A DNA stretch of 64,000 bases from Plumapathes pennacea (lineage: Eukaryota; Cnidaria; Anthozoa; Antipatharia; Myriopathidae). This document shows positions 1 through 10,042 of this stretch, in pieces (within the stretch, counting starts at the first letter, position 1; each line of letters starts with the position of its first letter). The position numbers and the translations under genes were made by a program. The stretch spans positions 6,751,001-6,815,000 of the forward strand of contig OZ038467.1 in assembly GCA_964036295.1 (NCBI GenBank), read 5' to 3'. The notes under the pieces are model-generated. The model saw only the letters and a program-made list of their open reading frames with translations. It was not told where the DNA came from and searched no databases.

Positions 1-288
1 GTTGCGTTAGCAGATTGCAGTGGGGATTTACTTTTTGACCAATCAAAACGTGCAGCAAAAGTAAAACCAAAGCAATTACATATACTCTCAACATTTAATT
101 GGAATCACTCTGTTACATTTCCCTTTGCTTGTCACAAGTGTAATAAGGTCAGATTACAACTTAGGAACCTAAAAGGTACATGTGTCTACTGCTCTAGAGT
201 AGGGACTGGCAGGAGTACAGGTTGCAACCACAGCGGAATGCGCTCTGAGACGTCTGTTTGTTTGTTTGTTTGTTTGATATTCCTACAG

Positions 289-905
289 ATGGCGCTCAGC
301 AGAAGCTGAATCTCAACAATGTCTTCACTATCGCTAAACGTACAGTGGAAGGCCAGGTGTGCTATCTGCTCTTTTCTCACACGTTGGATTGAAGAGTGAC
401 ATTCTCGTTAACTTTCCTCTTTTTCTTTTTCTTTTTCTTTTTCTTTTTTTTTTTGCCCGCAGGATATGTTGTACCAGTCGTTGAAGTTCACCAACAATAT
501 CTGGGTGTTGGCTGAACTTAAGATGCAGCCAGGCAACTCTACAGTACAGGTGCGCGCGCGAACGTCTGCGTGTGTCGCATGTGTTCGAGTGCGTGTGTTA
601 AAGTGGTTTAGATATGCGTTTTGTTGACTAGCCCAAGGGGATCTTAAGTGAGAACGTTTTTCTTCGCTTATCTTTTTTATCCTTCACGTTTTCTCGAGGT
701 AGTTTGGTTCAACAGTTGACGGTGGAGTATTCCTTGCTTTTTATTCCCCGCCACGATTTCGCGTGCGTGCGTGTGCGTGTGTGACGAGAGCACGTCGGTA
801 TTCACACTCTGATTCGTTTTTTCCCCTCAGTTGTCTCTTAAGACCCGAGCCATGGATGTTGTTCAGGGTGTACAAACCATGTACGAAACTATCCTGCACA
901 GCTAA
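289..905 (+). CDS. AP-1/AP-2 complex subunit beta, C-terminal three exons (5' part outside window)
   Basis: Exons 289-356, 463-549 and 831-905 join in frame to 75 complete codons plus stop. They match the end of the beta appendage of clathrin adaptor AP-1/AP-2 beta subunits: a NVFTIAKR-like stretch, then DMLYQSLK, IWVLAELK and QPGN, then a short helix ending YETILHS. In the family this platform subdomain binds clathrin-adaptor accessory proteins at the plasma membrane or trans-Golgi. Splice sites are clean (tcctacag/GGCCAGgt, cccgcag/GTACAGgt, cccctcag). Invertebrates often have a single beta subunit serving both AP-1 and AP-2, so AP1B1 versus AP2B1 cannot be decided from this fragment. No upstream exon was recognised in 1-288. 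ATTAAA-type poly(A) signals lie near 1015 and 1026. Confidence 0.9.
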
Positions 906-1066
906 GAGGATGAATGGACTCCAGCTGCACTTGGTGTGCAGATTAATGACCAAGTCTTGTGTTAGTAATAGGTAATTTTGTAATAGTCTAATTTCTGTTG
1001 TCTTTAAAATCAATATTAAATCAATATTAAAATTCGAATTTTGACCTCATACTGCCCTTAGTGGTA

Positions 1067-1456
1067 AGAGTGGTAAAATGATGACGTCATAAAAATATTT
1101 TTTCGGAAATAATGGACTTTGCGCAATTCTTCGGAATGGCCTATCTAAAAAAAGTTCACAGAGAAAAAATTGGCTCTTTAGTGCATTAAACAGCTGAGAT
1201 ATAGGCTTTTGAAGTTCAGATTGCTTCATACTAAACCCTCTTATTTGGTGTTGGTTCCTTTGATTTGGAACCAACGCTAAATAAGAGAGTTTAGTTAAGA
1301 CTATCTCGAACTTTAAACTTCTCTATCTCCGCTTTCAGTAGGGCCAGCGACTTGAAATTTTGCAGTTCTTTCAGCAGCTGTGTATATCGCATGATGTGGT
1401 TTTGAGTTTTGAATGGAAAAGTTTGCAAAGTGATGACGTCACACTTTACCACTCTA
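1067..1456. repeat. Foldback (MITE-like) element with nested inverted repeats
   Basis: The outer arms AGAGTGGTAAAATGATGACG (1067 on) and its inverted partner ending at 1456 enclose a second long dyad centred near 1263 (arms about 1190-1256 and 1266-1335). The innermost hairpin GTTGGTTCC/GGAACCAAC lies at 1249-1273. No coding capacity is seen. The element lies between the AP beta 3' end and the FSTL-like gene 3' end. The rest of 906-2024 shows no gene. Confidence 0.7.
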
Positions 1457-2024
1457 TTGTTGTTTGTTCAGATGCCGTGTTTGTTTGGTTGAGTAAACAA
1501 AATCTGATGGGTACTTGTCATCCACGGCCAAACTTGTTTATTAGGCATGCAAGTGCGACGAATTGAGGCAGCATTTTGTGTTGATTCATTTTATGTGAAA
1601 CTGAACAAAGTCAAACAAACAGTTGTTGTACTTGTTTCGGTTGACAAACCTGACGTGTTACTGGAATACAGCTCTCAATCTGTGAAAAGTTGGCACACTG
1701 ATATCTTTTAAACCATGCAAATTGTGATTGTGGGTAGAATACGAAGCCTTCCGAGCAGCTGCTGGACGATTCAATTTCGTGACAACAAAGCCGTGTTGTA
1801 CTATTGGCTGACTCAATACCTTTACTTTTTTTACCCTGTGAGTGAGAAAACAAAACAGTCAAAACTGATACGCAATTCAGCTTTAATGTTGTACCTCGCA
1901 CTACGAACATGTACACGAACAGAAATGAAACACCAACATGTCGGCTGTATGCCAAGTTAAATCAAATAACCCGAGAAAAGTAATTATGCCGCAGTATACC
2001 ACTTGTTTTGCTCTATCCTTAATG

Positions 2025-5000
2025 CTACAGTAAAGCAACTGGAATAAGTGCCAAGAAAACCAGAGAAAACTTGCTGAAATGTGTAAGCCGTGCCCCTCCC
2101 GCTGTGCCAGACTTCTTTGGAACGACCCACACGATTCTTTTGCCTCCCACGACTCCTGTGACAGTTGTGTGCAGCTTACGAGTCTTGACGTTAATCACGG
2201 CTGCGGTCCTGTTGAGGGTTGCAGGAGTTATGACCCAGTCTCCACCGTAAGCGATCGGTCGGCTGAGTGCGTGCATCCCTGGACCCATCTTCACTCGACC
2301 CACTCCCGAGACATAGGTAACCTTGTCTTGGTCAGAAGAGGAGGCGAGGTCGAGATCCAACACGGCAATTCTGTCGTCGTACAAGAGAGTGATGAAAACG
2401 AAGAAACTGCCCTTTTTGTCCTCTTTCTCCACGAACACCAACTCTTTTACACCGCCTGGAATTTTGATTTCTGGATGTTGAACCGGAGCAGATCCCTTCG
2501 AGATTTCGATGACATTAACTTTGCTGTCCAGAAGCTTGTTCGCTGTTTCGTTGACTGGTGCGTGAAGAGACACTATGTAGCGCCCGTTAGGAGAGGCGAA
2601 CGCATTCCCCGGGAAGTCCCACTTCTTCACCACTTTGTCAGTTTTGGTGTCCAACTCCAGGACGACATCGGCTCCCCAACACTCAAAGAAGCCGTGATGA
2701 TTGACTGCACTGAACGCAAAGTGCAGCGTTCCGGTGCAGTTCCAGGACGAAACGTTCACAAAGTCCGAGTAAGATTTGGTAACGAGGTCGAGTTGGTGAA
2801 GGCCTGGGTTCCACAAATGTGTGACGTAGGCTGTGTTGCCGTCCTTCATGTTCTCATTGGCTGACATGTAGCCGTGAGTCCAGCCTACCGGTGAGTTTAA
2901 AAGATAGTTGCTGGATTAGTCACTCTGTAACAAGGCAGTAGATCACGTAGCTTTGTCGCGTCGACACAACTATGTCAGTCGCTACGCCAATAGATCACGT
3001 GGTTTTGTAAATTGGTCGCGTAACTATATGGATCGGTCCGAAACTATGCCGAATCGGTCACGTAACTTAGTGAAAAGGCAATCGTTCACGTAAATACGTC
3101 ATAACTATGCCATTAGTTACGCTTAAGTGCCTCCCTTGCGCCCCTGCCCCCTCCGCCCCCCAAATAAACCACCCTCCCATCCCCAAACTTGCCTGGCTTG
3201 ACATGTGCCTTGATGGCGTCGTGAGTCCGCTCCAGTCTCCCCTTAGTACTGATGACGTCGAAGGTTGCGTTAGTCCAAGTGTGGACCCAGACCTCCTCCT
3301 TCCAAGGAAGGTAGTAAACGTCATAGGGAAAACTCTCGGTTTTGATTGTTTCCGTCACTTCCTGTTTCTGTGTGTCTATCAGGTGCACGCGGTTTCCGGG
3401 ACTATCACTCACCACAACTAGTTCATTCTTCACGGCGGTAGCGCCGCCGAATGAGCACTTCTTCCCTGTCCTTGAAGAGGAAAAAAAAAGTGTTATACAT
3501 CGATCAATTCCTCTCTTATTTCTTGGATCCGGCCGTATGAAACATCAAAAATGCAGATGCAAAGCTTCGTTATAGTTTCAGGAAGGTTCCCTGAAAGTTT
3601 CATGCGATTCTGGAATTAGGCCGAAAATGAGCGTTTTAGCTATAGCCTATGCTTTTGCTCAAAAATGGCCGATTTTAACTCTACTACCCCACCATGTAAC
3701 AATGATTTGTCTGCGAATATTCATCCGTTGTGAAACGAATTCTGGATTTGAATTACCAACTTTTAGTTATGGAGATATAGCAAGAAAACAACGCATAGAT
3801 TGAACCTTCTTTCAGTTTAAAAAGCCGTGAAGCCTTGGTCGATAATTTGCTCTTATTTCTAGCGCCCACAGTTGTATGAAATATCAAAAATTGCATGTGG
3901 ACAGTTTCGTTATAGTCCCAGGATTGTGTCCTGAAAGTTTCATGTGATTCTGAGATTAGGTTAAATTTGAACACGGGAGTTTCTAAAAAAAAAAAAAAAA
4001 AAAAATGAAAAGGCTTTAGTCTTGCTCTTTTTCCAAAAATGGGCGGTTTTGACGAAAATTTAATAACTTTTGAAACTTTCAGAAAAGTTTCCTGGGAGTA
4101 TAGCGATACTTTTTGCGACACATTTGTTGTTGTTGTTAAGCTCGCGTTCACCACGAAGTGGTGAAAAGCGAAGCTTCATGCGATCCAGTCCAATGGAATG
4201 TGTCCCGGTGCTGTCAACAATGGATTCCAAGTGTGGAAGTCGTTCTGTTCCCAATTTGGGCAGTATCGATATTACCGACAACGCAACAAAATCGAGAACG
4301 CGATCGTCGAAGTAGTTTTTGCGGTGGCATTTTTAAGCGTCCCACCTTATTGCAGTTAAGACTGCGTCAGTCAGTCAGTCCGTCATGCTGTGTCAACAAT
4401 TGCCTTTGAAATTTGAGCATCAGCGAATACGCATGAAGAAACGAAGAGATGGGAAGACGTTTTCTGGAGTTATTTTGATTGTTATCAGTGTATTCCTGAA
4501 TTGCCAGTAGATCTGTTGCACTTCAGAACCATTATCACAGAGGTTTTGGTAAATTCTCGGTTGTTTGACAAGCGTAAGTCAAAGTTGAAAGACCCGTGAC
4601 CACTGACAGCCCTGAGCGACTTCAGCTTGTCGAAATATTTCTATCGTTTGATTACAGTTGCTTTACTTCGCATAGTTTTCGCCAGCAATGAAAAATGCTG
4701 TAGAGAACTGGAAGAAGAAGAATTTGAAAATGAATTTGACCAAAACCGCAAGTATAAGAAGAAAGGCGTGTTTTCTTTGAGCACGTTTTAGTTTGAATGC
4801 AGCCCAGGCTGGAGTATCATGGCCTCTGATGAATATGTAGATGTTGAACATAAGCTGTGCATGACATGAGTAATGAAGTCACGGATAGACGTTTTTCAGT
4901 GCGACTCCGGAAGGTCTCCTTCCGGTTCAAAGATTTGGCACTCGGTGAAGAATTTTAAATTCTCCCAATTCGAGCGTCTAAGGCCCGGTTCAGACGCCGC

Positions 5001-6533
5001 TCCTGACATGCGCCGAACCTAATAGTAATAGATTCGACCCTGGTTCGACATAAGAGCGACTGTTGATTCAAACGGCGAACTTTTCCTGCCGCACCAAATA
5101 CACAATAGTGCTTATGTTTAAGGATACAGTGTTTTTAATTCAAAACAATTTAAAATAATTCATGCAATAGGTACGGCACATGTGAAGAGCGGCGTCTGAA
5201 TCAACTTCGCTCCCAGGTCGGATTATGCGACAGCGTCAGTCGAACCTAATACCGCTGCCGTACCTAATTCAAATATGCCGAACCTAATTGATTCAGACGC
5301 CGCTCTTCTGCCGTACTTAATTCAAGCATTAGGTTCGGCGCATGTCAGGAGCGGCGTCTGAACCGGGCCTTAGTTTATAATTTTCACCTTCTGCCGCATT
5401 GTAAATGAGGGTTTTTAAAACTAAGACTAAATCGAATACTCGGTTCGGCAAAAGTGGAGGCCCGCGGAAACGGATGCGAACTTCCACATACCTAAAATTG
5501 AACAATTTTTACGGTGTGTCCTAGAGCCAGTTCTATTAAATACCCACTCGCGCAAAAGTACTTTTTACAAATTCGCGAGCTTACAGCTGCCTTGCTGCTT
5601 TGATTTTTCTTTAGGCGTTGAAGAGATATGGCAAGAAAACAACCATAGTTTTAGGTCTTAAGTGTAAAAAGGGGTGATAAAACTTCTACCGCTTCAAATA
5701 TCTCACTTGTATACACTTGTAATGTGCGCGCGGATTCCGAAGTTATTATTACCTGCGACTCTTGGTGCACACTTGTTCAGGTCCTATGGTTTTTTCAACT
5801 TTACCACTGTTTGGATTGACGATATAGATTCCCTCCGTCCCAGTCAAGTAGAACACTCCTCGCGTCGCAGCAATGACGTCAGAAACAGCAGCTGTGCAAA
5901 GCATTTTGGGACAACTTGTGAGTAAATATCAAGGTATCTACTTTTGCACTTCACTGTGTGCTGGTTAGTAACACTGCTGAAAAAACGTTCTTTTTGAAGC
6001 GAATTATATCATCATGTGATCTCTGTTTAACTTGGAAACTAAATCCTGCGCGCGCGTGACAGCTTACACGCAAAACGCTTTGTTGATTCGTGTTGAGCAC
6101 GTACGCGAGTTTCAGCTTCATGAGATTGCGTCTCTTTATTAAATATACAGTTGAAACTCTCTGGGCGGACACTCTCGTTAGCGTACAGATCTACGTACGG
6201 ACGCCTCTACGAAACCCCGTTTAAACTCTAGCTCAGTCAAACTCTGTATTTACACATTCTCGTAAACGGACAATTCCAGTTACGGACACTTTTTCTGCTT
6301 CCCAAACCAAGAGTGTACGCTCACGGGAGCTTCAACTGTAATAAGGTTGTACCGCTTTTTATTTCTTCACATACATGCCTGAAAAGTGAAATGGAATGTC
6401 CATAACAAGCAACTTTAGCTGATATTTATTAAATACATATGGCACGCCCTCGTTAACTTCCTACCAAATTAAACTAACAATACTCACCCAGACCCAAGAC
6501 GACCACGATGGCGAAGAGTTGCAGATTATTCAT
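2025..6533 (-). CDS. Secreted, probably GPI-anchored beta-propeller protein resembling the FSTL4/FSTL5 C-terminal domain
   Basis: Four exons on the minus strand, 6488-6533, 5753-5891, 3193-3470 and 2025-2884, join in phase to 440 codons. Exon 1 encodes a signal peptide (MNNLQLFAIVVVLGL, cleavage likely near AAVSD). The rest is a repeated beta-strand pattern typical of a YVTN/WD-type propeller. It aligns by eye with the C-terminal half of follistatin-like 4/5: an EGIYIVNPNSG blade, then GWTHGYM, then SPNGRYIVS, then DWVITPA, and a closing GVVGGKRIVWV. The N-terminal Kazal, EF-hand and Ig parts of FSTL proteins are absent. The C-terminus ends in a hydrophobic run (LVFLALIPVALL) after a small-residue stretch (SGTAGG), suggesting a GPI signal. 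N-glycosylation sequons are present (NVSS, NCTG, NETA, NRTA). The exon 2 acceptor was set at 5891 because 5914 breaks the phase. Intron 3 has a GC donor (CCAG/GCAAGT). Ligand unknown. Confidence 0.75.
3521..4045. repeat. Diverged tandem direct repeat in intron 2 of the FSTL-like gene
   Basis: Two copies, about 3530-3680 and 3865-4045, share GTATGAAA..ATCAAAAATGCA, then TTCGTTATAGT, then CCTGAAAGTTTCATG and a TGATTCTG..ATTAGG block. A poly(A) tract (3986-4005) interrupts the second copy. No coding capacity is seen. The remainder of the intron to 4980 shows nothing recognisable. Confidence 0.6.
4981..5370. mobile_element. MITE with about 44-bp terminal inverted repeats and TA target duplication
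   Basis: The left end AGGCCCGGTTCAGACGCCGC continues to CGAACCTAAT. The right end is its near-perfect inverse. The element is flanked by TA on both sides (4979-4980, 5371-5372). Internal copies of the CCGAACCTAAT motif appear in both orientations. It is 390 bp with no ORF, so a non-autonomous Tc1/mariner-superfamily-like element is the simplest reading. It sits in intron 2 of the FSTL-like gene. Confidence 0.8.
6148..6338. mobile_element. Tc1/mariner or pogo-type MITE, TA target site
   Basis: CAGTTGAAACTCTCTGGGCG at the left pairs with an inverted CGGGAGCTTCAACTG at the right. TA dinucleotides flank the element (6146-6147 and 6339-6340). The interior carries repeated CGTNNACGGAC motifs. It is 191 bp and lies in intron 1 of the FSTL-like gene. 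Confidence 0.75.
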
Positions 6534-6841
6534 GATCACCAGTAGACCAAGCAAGCGCGCTCAGGCTTCAGTTTGGGGCAGTTTGAAGTAAACTCAAACA
6601 GAGGATCACGAGATCGAAACCAATGCTTGTCGATCGTCGCTGATGGAACAATGCCAATAGTTCAATATTGTCATGTTGTCACACATTCTTAAAGCTAGTG
6701 TTACACTGTTGATTTAGCAACAATTTTCTTGATACCAGCTGCGTTAAAAGTCGTCCTCGGTTCAGGTCGTTGTTATTATTTTATATGCAATATTCTTTTT
6801 TTTTTTTTTTTTTTTTTTGCAAACTCAGTACTGATAAAGGT

Positions 6842-7018
6842 TACCCTGGGTGCCAGAGGTTCCTCGCTCTCGGCAGCCGCGAGAGGCTGGGGGCGAGGCG
6901 GGCCAAAGCGAGGGAGGTTCCCTCGCTTCGGCCCGCCTCGCCCCCAGCCCGCCTCGGCCCGCCTCGCCCCCAGCCTCTCGCGGCTGCCGAGAGCGAGGAA
7001 CCTCTGGCACCCAGGGTA
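6842..7018. mobile_element. GC-rich palindromic MITE with 9-bp target duplication (Mutator-like)
   Basis: TACCCTGGGTGCCAGAGGTT opens an arm of about 63 bp whose inverse ends at 7018. The direct repeat GATAAAGGT flanks both ends (6833-6841 and 7019-7027). The element is 177 bp, almost entirely palindromic and far more GC-rich than its surroundings. A 9-bp duplication fits Mutator-like elements. It lies upstream of the FSTL-like gene. Confidence 0.8.
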
Positions 7019-7203
7019 GATAAAGGTTGACTACTGTGATCTATTTGACTCGACGCTTTTTATTTATTTACTTTTTGATAGTCGGTATTACCATTCAAAA
7101 TCACTTGTCAGTGCGAGCAAAGGAATGCGCTTTAATTTTGAGTCCATGGGGCTGTGGCTGCTGCACTCGGTTAGCCACCTCGACGAGAAAAATGCCGTTG
7201 TAG

Positions 7204-7337
7204 TGGGCAAAATTGCCCCCCCAATATTTTGCCTCCCCGGGCATTTCATCCCAGGCGATAATGCCCTCCGGGCATTTCCGCCCAGGCAAAAATGTTCTAG
7301 CTAAAGTTTCCCCCTCTGGGCTAAAATGCCCGGCGTT
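7204..7337. repeat. Palindromic minisatellite (GGCATTTTTGCCTGGG type), copy 1
   Basis: Degenerate units of about 28-30 bp built from alternating GGGCATTT..GCCCAGGC and its complement. Each unit is self-complementary. The same repeat family recurs, better preserved, at 9163-9309. Confidence 0.65.
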
Positions 7338-9162
7338 CAGACGGGTTGTTTCAATAGTTACAAATAACTCTAGCCAAACAAGGATACTTAAATACAAACG
7401 AAGGCATATTCAAAAAGGTTAGCACAATACCAGGACTCTTCTAAGGCGTCATAAAAGAGAATTATTCAGTTGCGCCAAAATGTGACACCGATTCCGGACT
7501 TTCTTATCTCACTCCACAGGCAGCGTGCACCTTCCGTGACGCGTCACGGTGGTTGACCACGGCGTCTGTTAACACATCCTCAAGCGGAAGGGGAGGGCCA
7601 ATTTAGACAAAAGAAAAAAAAAAGGAACTTAGGGGAGATGGGGAAGGAGGGTACTACCCTCCTCACTTTTTTTATATTCTTTCCCTTTCTTTCCCTTCCA
7701 TTTCGAGAACTTGAAATTCAGGTTTGCGATTTGCTCTGAAACTTTTCTAAAATAAATTGTTACAGGGTGGGCTGCCGGATTTCTCTGTCATTGATTGTCT
7801 TGGTATTTCCCAGGGCAAAACCTTTGTCATCTCCGACAGCAAATTCAAATTGCTGTTTTGATACTTTCGGGGCAAGCTAATATTGAAAAAGTTCGTTCTT
7901 TTATTTTTCTTAATCATATTGTAACCAACACTGATCATTGTGTTGCGTTTAGTTAGTTAGTGATTACAGTACAGTACGCGCCTGAGTCTATTGAGTTACA
8001 ACTCAGATATCTTTGGAATATCCGTTTAGTACAATACTTGATTATTATTGTGAACTAGCCTTTCTTTATTGTTTCGCCTTTTTGTATAGCCTTTGTTCTA
8101 CTGCATGACTGTACGTGTACTTTAGATATGTGAAGGAGATTGCTGAGTTGCTCGTAGCGTTCAGACCGTTTGTAATGAAAGTGTTATGTTAGTGACCTGT
8201 GAGTTCGTTCTGCTCCGTGCCCTCGGCAAGCGTTACAAATGTGTGCCGTTTTGGAGAATTTGACTTTTGCCTGTGATAAGTCAATTGTATCCGAATATGT
8301 CAAGTTACAATTGCTAATCAAAGTACAATACATCATATTAAGGGTCGCAACTTGTGTTTTTCCCAGTTAACTGGAAATGTATTTCAACAAAGACCAAATA
8401 AATATTTGCCGTTGTATTTAGAAACAAACGACTTGAATGACATTCTGTACAGGGTAAAGTTTGAATCAAACGTGAAATATTGACGTTTGGAGTACCTGGT
8501 TCTCGTCCACCACTGAATAATTAGTGTATCCGGCTGTCAAGTTACAAAAGCCAATTGAAAAGGTAAAAGTGTACTATTAGAGGCACAACGTGGATAAGCT
8601 ATCATTCGATACAGTATTAATTGAAAAGTTCCCAGATCGCTGAGCTGAAATGTCTTCCGAGAGAGACCTCTCAGACGTTCGCCGTTAACCCTAACCCTGT
8701 CAGGTTTAATTTCTGCCACGCGTTCTCTGTTATATCAAAATTCACCGTAAACCGAGAACGATTCCAACACAAAAAAGCAGCGATAATTGTTTCCGCCGCA
8801 CACTAAGTTTGGCAAATGGGGATATTCTCCCGAAAGAAACTATTTTATTTTCTAGTCCCACGCGGATTGTGACGAATAAGGTAGGGCGGGGTGCACGAAT
8901 AAAACGAGGAGGGCGAGTGGAATTCCTCACCCCCCCCCAACGACCATCCCGATTCTTTCCGTCTATCCGTCCGCCCACCTCACTCTTCCGAAACAGTTCA
9001 TCAAAGACACCACAGGTCACGCAGCACTTGACAGTATGAACTGATTACATCCAGATGTTGGCTAGAATTTGATTATTTCAGTATCCTATGTTTACGCACG
9101 GACAAGCTGTGCACGGATTTGTTGATCAGAATTACTTGTAACTCGAAATCGATGATTTTGTG
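7338..9162. other. Intergenic stretch without recognisable genes
   Basis: No exon with supported splice signals and no tRNA-like fold was found. A short block near 8290-8345 (GTATCCG..TGTCAAGTTACAA..) recurs diverged at 8527-8595, which may be an old duplication. Confidence 0.4.
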
Positions 9163-9309
9163 AATGGGGGGCATTTTTACCCAGAGAGGGCTTTTTTGCC
9201 TGGGTAAAAATGCCCGGGGAGGCATTTTTGCCTGGGCGTAAAAGCCCGGGGAGGCATTTTTGCCTGGGAAATAATGCCCGGGGAGGCATTTTTGCCAGGG
9301 GGCAAAAAA
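9163..9309. repeat. Palindromic minisatellite, copy 2
   Basis: Four to five units of about 30 bp (GCCCGGGGAGGCATTTTTGC then CTGGG plus a variable spacer). Each unit can fold on itself. It is the same family as 7204-7337, about 1.9 kb away and in the opposite orientation. Confidence 0.75.
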
Positions 9310-10042
9310 GACTCTTACACCGTCAATGCAGTAACAATGGCTCAGCGAGGAAGTTTTGTTCGACGAAAGTCTAGTTCCAGAAAACATGGTTAAAACAAAA
9401 TAATCGCCAAAATCTCCTAGTATAGTGCAAGACTGTTTTCAATTCATTAAAGCCTGATCTGATCCCGGAGGCCTGGAGTGAGTAGGACAGCCCAACAAGA
9501 ACTGAATCTTAACAGTAGCAAGTAAAATGTTTTAACAAAAGATAGGCTTGGGCCCATCAGGCCAAAATCAAATATTCTTTCAAAAATTATCATAACATTT
9601 CCCAAATTCACTCAAGCGTATGTCTGTCAAGTAAGAAAATAGTAAGTTGTTAGAAATACAAAAAAACCTATTAGAAGTACTTTCTTTGTGTGCGTGCGTT
9701 GTGGTTGTTTGATTGGTCGAGTGTGACAGTTTCTTTTGTTCATGTCGATGCCAGCGGCAATTCGTAAACATACGCATGCGCAAAAGGCAGCGTCTGCAGC
9801 GCGGCAAAGCGTCTCTAGTAACGACATCGGTTTTTCTGGTTTGAATTTTGTTCAAAAGCGGGTTTGGCGCTCAATACATTTCCTCTGAACTTGGGAGACG
9901 CAGAGTCATTAAGCCCGGTGAGTCATTTTCAGGAATAGCTGGGTCACCTTGACTTCTTCGTAGTGAAAGGTCGCGCAACGTTCGATTGCTCGTTGATCGT
10001 CCTCCATCGTTAATTGAAAGCTTGACATTTCTCGAGATCAGA

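Noticed and set aside
2079-2864. Long open frame (261 codons) on the plus strand
   Set aside because: It is antisense to the last exon of the FSTL-like gene, whose minus-strand frame has clear homology and splice support.
5753-5914. Acceptor at 5914 for exon 2 of the FSTL-like gene
   Set aside because: It leaves exon 1 and exon 2 out of phase. The acceptor GCACAG at 5892-5897 keeps the frame and gives a normal signal-peptide cleavage region.
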